Assembly (NCBI GenBank): GCA_008973525.1
Contig: WACJ01000392.1
Coordinates: 183,541-247,540, forward strand
Direction: 5' to 3'
Length of the DNA stretch: 64,000 nucleotides
DNA from: Stenopsyche tienmushanensis
Taxonomy: Eukaryota > Arthropoda > Insecta > Trichoptera > Stenopsychidae
Part shown: piece after piece, positions 57,064-64,000 of the stretch
Numbering within the stretch: position 1 is the stretch's first letter
How the letters are laid out: every line of letters begins with the position of its first letter
Notes under the pieces: generated by a model
The model's input: only the letters and a program-made list of their open reading frames with translations
Databases searched by the model: none
What the model was told of the DNA's origin: nothing
Made by a program: the position numbers and the translations under genes

Positions 57064-57451
57064 TCTAATATATAAAAATCAATATTTGTTTGTCCGTATT
57101 TTATGCGCTTCCATACCGTTCATCCGATTGTAATAAAATTTTGTCGACTTACTGTTTACACTTGCGGAAATAACATAAACATAGTAGAAATATTGTATAG
57201 ATGCACCATGTTGGCGCATATTCTTCTGGTAAAATGAAGTTTGGGCTGTGGGGGTGGGGATAAAAAGGATGCGCGCGCAATACGGTGGTTAAATCGGTCT
57301 TTGAGATAAGAGCGAGTGTGCATTTGCTTTTGGATCCCAGCTTTTCGGCTCGCGCTACACGTGACCTGTAGCAATAAACCACGTAATGCGTTTCTTTTCA
57401 AATAATTATTGAGCGCTTATGGCATTACAACGCATGTCGGGTATTCGTTAA
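57064..57451 (+). mobile_element. Helitron-like element H13, near full-length, single 5' module
   Basis: Preceded by A, it starts TCTAATATATAAAAATCAAT. One 5' module (GCTTCCATACCGTTCATCCG) is followed by TATAGATGCACCATGTTGGC. A body with GCGCTACACGTGACCTGTAG and CACGTAATGCGTTTCTTTTC follows. The 3' hairpin is GGCAT...(C)ATG(T)C and the end is GGGTATTCGTTA, a decayed CGCTAG. It is 388 bp. It shows that the unduplicated form also exists. Confidence 0.75.
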
Positions 57452-57510
57452 TCTGTTATAAGAAAATAATATATAGCTCAACAGAAAGAGCAAACGCCCG
57501 GACTGTGAGA

Positions 57511-57864
57511 TGTTGTTAGTTGATATTCAAATAGACTCTCTCTCTAAAAACTATGTATTCCACACGAGAGAGAAAGCGAAAGATCTGACTGCAGGAAGGA
57601 CGACTTTTCGCATCCAAGGCTAACCGACGGCTCCCACGACTCCCGCCTCCTGCGCGTCACTCTCTAATCGGCAATGGTGCACATGCAAGAAGCGATCGGT
57701 CGGTATGCAGGTGCAATGTCTCCTCATGGCCACAAGAGATGGCGCTGTTAAAATAACACATTGCACCTGAAGAGAGACGGAAGATGTTGCTGTTAATCTG
57801 GCTAATTAAATCTGCTCAGATTAACAGCACTACTATGTGGGGATGGTAAATCGCCCACGCTACA
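57511..57864 (-). mobile_element. Repeat family L copy 4 (possible solo LTR, both ends present)
   Basis: TGTTGTTAGTTGATATTC at one end and ATCGCCCACGCTACA at the other give TG...CA termini over 354 bp. A perfect 12-bp stem GCTGTTAATCTG/CAGATTAACAGC lies at 57789-57800/57817-57828. Flanks (TGAGA and AGTTA) show no target duplication. TG...CA ends plus the AATAAA-type box in the reverse sense suggest an LTR. The lack of duplication and of any gag/pol nearby leaves this open. Confidence 0.6.
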
Positions 57865-59234
57865 AGTTAAAAAATAAATTTGATAGGAATAAAGAAAAGA
57901 AAAACGTATGGAATTGACTTATCAACAATATGTAAATGTTCGAATATTTTTTTAAAGAGTTTTAAGAGTAAATGTTCATGACATAAGTATACGTAGGATT
58001 TTTGTGCGCTGAAAGAAGTAAACATTGAGAAATAATGTATATACATTTTGTATGAGGGCATGTAAATATACATTTTTCAATGAAAGTACATCCATAGCAA
58101 CTATTGAAATATTCATCATTTTTCTTATTGTATATTCAAATTAGATCTGTTCGTCATAATAGATACCAATCCTTTATTTTTTTTACAATGGTGCTCATAA
58201 TATTACGATTTCCGCGAAGGCTTCTTCATCTCATGGAACCTATTCAATGTTTTTCCCACTTATTCAACCATTCTTCGTGAGTAATATGTTCCTGGAAAAT
58301 GATGAAAAACTTATACGGAATTCGGAAACTATGAACGATATTCTTACAGTGGATTTTTTAGCATCTCGGGAAGATTTTCAATCTTCAATATTTCACACAT
58401 GCCGTGTATCCTGCAGCGTCCTGAAATTAAAAATGGCAACCTGCAGGCTCGCTTCCTGAAAAAATATGTTCTCTTAAAGCCATGCACACTTAATTAAATC
58501 AGATCTCTTGAGGATAAAATACAAAATTACAGGAAATACCAACTCCGGCCCAAGCTCGTGTACACCTTATGAATTATTCTGATTTATGAAGAAGCAAACA
58601 AGAAAAGTTAAATATATTTATATCGGATACTTTGCGTCCAAATTTGCTCTGCAGAATCGATATTTAATTAGCGCCTTGTCAGAGCGTCAAGGATTAATTC
58701 TGCTTTTGCTTATTTGACTTTTAAAAAATCGTTTCATTTCACTTCCATCTCGGCAGGCTTCGTATAGATTCAATTGGAAAATGGGTCAGAACACTTCATA
58801 TCGGAACAAGCAACTTTTCGATGGGATAACTTTGTCAATTTAGCCGGGATCCAAAGTTTCCGCCTAATTGCAGATTGACTCTATAAATTGACCGGATGCA
58901 CATCTATTTAAATTTCACTCTGCAGCTTCGACTTATCTCTAAATTTATGGCGATAAAGCATCATATTTCTCATACACCGCAACCAGGATTGCTGAGAAAT
59001 TCAGTAACTTGAACTATGAAACTTAATTGTAAAAGTATACGGTCGTGGATGTTACTGTGCCTCAGAGAAATCGTATTTATTTCATCTGAACTTATTAATT
59101 GCAATGGAAATGAAGATGATTGCATAAGATTATGTTCGCAACGTATTATAGTATATTTTCTATTCAGAATGATCACGTAATGAAATATTACACCTCTTTG
59201 TACAAACATCGTTTTAAATTTATATTATTATCTA
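57865..59234. other. Unassigned unique-looking stretch
   Basis: No element ends or known proteins. 58380-58960 is of mixed composition and unrepeated in the window, as expected for host non-coding DNA. Confidence 0.4.
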
Positions 59235-59236
59235 TA

Positions 59237-59545
59237 CACCTAAACTTTTTTTGTGCGGTAGATGCATTCCGCAAAAAATCGCACAAAAAAAGCTATGACT
59301 TACATAGAAAAGTGAAGATGCATCCCATGGATTTTAAAAACCGCATAACTTTGAAGCAGTTATATAAAATATACCCAAAATCGCATAAAAAAAGTTAACA
59401 ACAAAACAGGAAAACAAGTATAGTATAGTCCAAGATCTCAGTATAGTCCAAAATATCTCGATACGTACTCTTTATGAAATTTTAAAAAAAAGAAAAAGTT
59501 TCTCTAAAAAAGCCGCATAACTTCGAAATCGCATAAAAAAAGTAA
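59237..59545 (+). mobile_element. MITE with TTTTTGTGCG terminal repeats, copy M4
   Basis: Starts CACCTAAACTTTTTTTGTGC after TA (59235-59236). It carries GCATCCCATGGATTTTAAAA, ACCGCATAACTTTGAAGCAG and AATCGCATAAAAAAAGTTAA. The right end (GCATAACTTCGAAATCGCAT, about 59511-59534) is degenerate. Confidence 0.7.
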
Positions 59546-61019
59546 AAAATAGTTTTATATTTGAGTTCAAAATATTAAACTAATTCGCATATCAATGCAA
59601 ATTTATTATCATAGGCAACTTATAGAATAAAAATAACTGTCTTCGGTTGGCTTTAGAATTGGATCACGTAGAATCGTTCTCAAAGACGAAATTTCAGATG
59701 AACAGCAACAAAATGCAAAATAACTGGAAATATCAATCAATGACGTTTGAATGCACAAATCGAGACGTTTGTAATATAACATAAAAGAAAACAATTTGAA
59801 TATTGACTGTACCGTATTCTCAGTATTTTGTATAAGTATTCGTTCGCAAATTATTTAAATAATCCTAGTAAAACGCGCTTTGTTCCCTCAAATTAAAATT
59901 CAAGGGATGGCTCTAAACTTTTGACCGCGACTGCATATGTTAAAACCCAACCCTTCCTAACGATTCGATTATCATACGTTTTGCCCGTTTTTTTATTAGG
60001 AAAAAAATCCTATACTAAAAACAGCTGATTCATTTAATAGCCGTCTGTTTTGGGGTGAATCGGGCGAGGGAGTTTCAGGATAAACATGTCACTTAATCTG
60101 GAAATGAGTAATGAATTACCGTTTTGGATGTAATAAATCAAACCAAACATCGATGCCATGTGAGGTCTATCTTCTTTCAGGTCTGCAACAATTCCAATAT
60201 CCGATATTCAAATGCTTCTATGAGACCATTGTTCCTGCCAATCTGAATAATCGACACAATATCATAATTTTTGAAATCAAAGTCTTTAATGAAAAAACTT
60301 TTCATGGCTCTAAAAAGCCAAACAATTTTTGTTCTGCACTATCGGAATAAATATATGGCTATATTACTCTGCATCCAATTTTAATTTAGCTAGCAAAAAG
60401 CAGGAAGCCCTTGACAGTATTTAAAAACTTTATGATAAAACTGCATTTGGGTCATTTTTTACGTTTTGAATTGCATAAAAGCAATATTGCGAGTATGAAA
60501 ATTAAACATATTTCTGATGCATACAGCGGAGATGCAATTTAATTTCGACCTTCTCAATAATTGCAAAATTTTTAATCGAGGATTTTTGATATTGACTTAA
60601 ACATCGTCATTGATTCTAGACATTATTAAAATGGCAGAAAGATCATATTGAAGAAAAATAACATTAAAACTTTTAATCAATTATTAATTCCTAATTTAAA
60701 AATATTGTATTTTAATATATTTTTAATTATTTTTTCTGTAATTTTGATTTGAATCCGAACCTTAATAATAAGCCTCCAAGATCCCCTTCTTAGCTATGCG
60801 AGATAAAACATTGATTGATCGTAGAAAGTAATTCAGGTCAAATACCATCACTCCATTGAAGCTGTGATAGCAACGCGCTGTTTGTAACCAATTATAAACA
60901 GATATTCGCAAAAAGTGATGTGCTGAAAAGTGAACATTTAATTTAAACAATATCTCAAAGCAGAAACCTACAATTTCATGTTTCAAATGTTGTCTCCCAA
61001 TTATTCCTACTGATATGCT
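59546..61019. other. Unassigned AT-rich stretch
   Basis: Frames 60111-60350 (+) and 60762-61076 (-) show no motif I recognise; the latter overlaps repeat R5. No element ends seen. Confidence 0.4.
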
Positions 61020-61125
61020 ATTTGAATTGAATTGTTTGCAGTTTCCGGTGCGAGCACCAATAAGGCACAGGAACACACAGGGTATGCGGGCATGCTTCTC
61101 ACATGGATAGCTGTATATGTCCTAA
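61000..61125 (+). repeat. Interspersed repeat family R, copy R5 (truncated)
   Basis: CCCAATTATTCCTACTGATA, TGCAGTTTCCGGTGCGAGCA, CCAATAAGGCACAGGAACAC and GGATAGCTGTATATG. It stops abruptly where other copies continue to GGGCTGCTCACGCC. Confidence 0.65.
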
Positions 61126-62232
61126 CATCGCCCATTGATAGCACTGGTTTGTCCAACATCGCGCAACACAAAAAGCATCACCAAGGCGCCGGCAGTTATT
61201 CCGCGTCCACGAGTCCGACAGGAGACTCGAAATATCGAAAAGAGGTACATTTAAATTCTTTTTGCCTCTCAAATAATTACTAAGCGCGATTGTATACTCT
61301 TTTTTAGCGCATTTAAAAAGATATGAAAGCTCTCTCTCTTTAAAATTCTTTAACACATCCATACCAAAACTATTGTTGATTTTATCGGTCGTATTTATTT
61401 TTGTTTACGCCAAAATGTGTTTGTGTATATGTAATGCATTTTTTTGTAAGTATATTTAAACAAATAGAATATAAATTTGCAAAAATATTTTATAAAACAT
61501 ATGTTTTTGATACGTATAAGAGTCAGGCTGGGTTATAGCCTGGTAAGTGCAGCATCTTAAGGGAAGAATCCTCAAAGGAAATCTCATCACATCGTCTAGA
61601 AACATACATCTCGGAGGGTTGATACTGCAACGTGCACCTTTTCCAGGCATCCAGAATTTTATTTATTAGGTTTTGTGCTCATCGTCGAGGGGGTGCATTC
61701 CGGTCACGTCCTCCGAGGCTCCCTCATTCACTCTTTCCCTAACACGCACGTTTATCAATGATATGCTGCCATGTGTCATACGGCGAATAAAAATAATCTG
61801 CATTCCGAATATGAGATCGCTTCCTGTAGCCATGGCATTTCCCCGAAAGCGACTACTACCATTTTTGACCGCAATGGGTTTTTCATTTGTTTGGCCCAAG
61901 TCCAAGTTTTAGGTGGCGGATTCGAGGCTGACTTTGCTGGCGATTTTCTCTTTAAAGGACCTCACGTACAGGACCGCAACTTCCTGCGGCTGGAAGTGAG
62001 AAATGTTGCCTGCTCTTACATACCAAATATGGAAACTGCTACAATTATGGTCAACGAGTATGATCGTGTATGTGTTTGTACGCACTATTGATTTTTAGCC
62101 TTTTCACTGCATAAAAATATTTGCAATAATTAACGTTTAACGAATTAATGCTAAAATATTCGCGACAGTGAAAGCATTCAGATATGATCGAATATCGTCA
62201 TATTCGTGATATGAAAAAAAAACTTTTTGGCG
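61126..62232. other. Unassigned stretch with a coding-like island (61666-62091)
   Basis: 61666-62091 is GC-richer than its surroundings and open on both strands. The minus frame (61666-61905) reads TNEKPIAVKNGSSRFRGNAM, then ATGSDLIFGMQIIF. The plus frame (61771-62091) ends VRNVACSYIPNMETATIMVN and beyond. I do not recognise either. It could be a host exon or part of an old insertion; no splice sites could be assigned with confidence. Confidence 0.3.
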
Positions 62233-62530
62233 TGTAGCGTGGGCGATTTAACATCCCCACGCAATAGCGCTATTATTCTGAGCAGATTTAATTCTCCAGG
62301 TTAACAGCAGCATCTTCCGTCTCTCTTCAAGTGCAATATATTATTTTAGCAGCGCCATCTCTTGTGGCCCTGTGGAGACATTGCATCTGCATACCGACCG
62401 ATCGCTTCTTGCGCGTGCACCGTTGCCGCTTGGGTAGTGACGCGCAGGAGGCGGGTGTCGGGAGAGTCGTCGATTAGCCTTGGCTGCGGGAGGTCGTCCC
62501 TCCTGCAGCCAGATCTCTCTCTAAAAGTTA
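62233..62530 (+). mobile_element. Repeat family L copy 5 (possible solo LTR, opposite orientation)
   Basis: Starts TGTAGCGTGGGCGATTTAAC and passes through CAGCGCCATCTCTTGTGGCC, CGCTTCTTGCGCGTGCACCG and CTGCAGCCAGATCTCTCTCT. It ends near AAAAGTTATTTT, short of the AATAAA-box and CAACA end. This is the only one of the five main copies in this orientation. Confidence 0.6.
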
Positions 62531-62804
62531 TTTTAATTAAATTGAGCAGGGTCAACTTTATATGGCTGATTTGCAATAGAAATCAAAATAAAATTTCTGT
62601 TTAAATAACCATATCCTAATTAATAATAAAATAAAAAACCACATGAATAATTAGTCCATAAAAAATCCTATATCCCTGACCTTAAAAATTGAAATTCTCA
62701 CTTAAAACTAATTATTTTATATTTATTAGCAGAAATTTATATTTAAAAGCAGGACTAATGGAAATAAAAATGACATCATTATCACTCATAAAGATTGTAT
62801 TATG

Positions 62805-63022
62805 TTTATATTATACCCGCAAGTGTAAATAATAATTTGACAAAGTTTTATCGCAATCGGATAAACGGTATGGAAGCGCATTAAATACGGACAAAGAAAC
62901 ATTATTTTTTATTTGTTAAACTATGCCTATGTTACTCGCGCAATTTTAAACAATAAATGGATGAAGTTTTATCATAATCTAATCAACGGTATGGCAGCAC
63001 ATTTCATACGAACAAACAGAGA
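62805..63022 (-). mobile_element. Helitron-like fragment H14 with duplicated 5' module
   Basis: Two minus-strand modules in tandem, with ATCGGATAAACGGTATGGAA and CTAATCAACGGTATGGCAGC. They are joined by TTTATTTGTTAAACTATGCC, the altered second TCTAATATATAAAAA start. No 3' hairpin end. Confidence 0.65.
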
Positions 63023-64000
63023 TTACATATCATTATTAAAATATGTCGAGCACTGTATAAGTGAAGACATCATAAGTATAATAAAATTGGATAAATTTGC
63101 AATGGCGAGACGTGATCCTTAAAGATATACGTCGGCATGAGAAATTACGAACGTTTGCAATATCCGTTTTGAAATTGAAACGTTTGAAATTATAGTTGAC
63201 AGCTTGTATGGCATTTTTAATACAAGATTAAATGGAAAACTCTTTATAACTTGTCCCGGTTGGCTTAAAAGGTTTATGGATCAACATGGAATTAAGAGGA
63301 TTTTAAATTCACGGGAAAAAAACTATCTGCAAACACACCCTTCAGCATACGCTATTAGTTGATAGTTTTCATAGAGAATACTGGGAAACCGACGAGGAAA
63401 AGTAATTTTCTATTGAAAAAGAGAGAGAAAGAGCTTTAATTATAAATTGGTTGGCCAAAAAACATATTTTTTTGTTAATGTTTAAAAAAAACCCATAGAA
63501 CCAGACTTTTGGCCCATATTTTACTACGTCAAAAATATGGCAAAATGTCAATTTATCAAATGAAAATGTCATAGAAGTAAAAATTCGATATAAAATAATT
63601 TTAAAAAAATAGTCTTTCAAACATATTATTAGACAATCAAGAAAAATCTAATCGAACGAATTGATTGGACTCGACCAAATACATAAGGAACCATTACAAA
63701 ATTATTAAATTCAACCATAGTCATCATACATAACTAAAATAGCTGATATTTATTTTAAATATTGTAGTCAGCGTGGGAAGAATGACATTATCGTGGAGCA
63801 CAATGAAATTCAATATGGTAACGTAACACTTTATTATTCGCACTCTATGAAAAGAGTAAAGGTGAGCATCAGTTCGAAATACATTTCAAACGACGTTTCT
63901 TTGCATAGAACTACCGTTTCAATATACGTATTGTAAATTCAATATTTAAAAATAGAATCCTCGAAATTGTGAAGCATTTCTGGCGCGAAAAAATTTCGTT
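63023..64000. other. Unassigned stretch to window end
   Basis: No element ends or known proteins. The minus frame 63369-63620 is F/I/S-rich and probably chance. Confidence 0.45.

Noticed and set aside
1..64000. CRISPR arrays, bacterial operons, prophage, rRNA, viral replication genes or toxin genes.
   Set aside because: No evenly spaced repeats, ribosome-binding-site-led gene runs, rRNA cores or recognisable viral or toxin proteins were seen on either strand.

Overview
The window is AT-rich eukaryotic nuclear DNA with no operons or bacterial signals. Its insect-style intron-less tRNA-Ser and its mix of piggyBac-, hAT-, mariner- and Helitron-type elements point to an arthropod, most likely an insect. 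The species cannot be named from this sequence. No complete protein-coding host gene was recognised. The only securely functional-looking gene is one tRNA-Ser(AGA) near the left end.

The window is a graveyard of transposable elements set in unique-looking AT-rich DNA that could be intergenic or intronic. Left third (1-21 kb): a CACT/TA-type MITE family with TTTTTGTGCG ends; tRNA-Ser; TTAA-flanked piggyBac-like MITEs; a piggyBac transposase remnant; a hAT terminus beside a ~135-bp inverted repeat; Helitron-like copies, one split by a GC-rich insertion; a hAT remnant split by a 5'-truncated non-LTR retrotransposon with a 12-bp target duplication; and a mariner relic with both inverted ends, invaded by a piggyBac-like MITE. 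Middle third (21-42 kb): a second, different mariner relic; a canonical small Helitron; a 1005-bp hAT element with a perfect 8-bp duplication; another hAT element (perfect 8-bp duplication) that contains a nested piggyBac relic; and further MITEs. Right third (41-64 kb): five copies of a ~360-bp TG...CA repeat that may be solo LTRs, Helitron-like copies, a 614-bp piggyBac-like MITE with palindromic GACGTATATATACGTC boxes, and a 65-bp unit tandemly triplicated from a transposase-coding segment.

The elements interact mainly by insertion into one another, which gives a relative age order at four loci. No new biological system is demonstrated. The most notable structural observations are the Helitron-like family whose 5' terminal module is duplicated in tandem in most copies, the nested hAT/piggyBac and mariner/MITE structures, the triplicated transposase motif, and a 17-bp perfect hairpin. 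Two weak host-gene hints are listed with low confidence: an unidentified 119-codon ORF at 28.2-28.6 kb and a TATA-box/GC-rich promoter-like patch at 8.7-8.8 kb.
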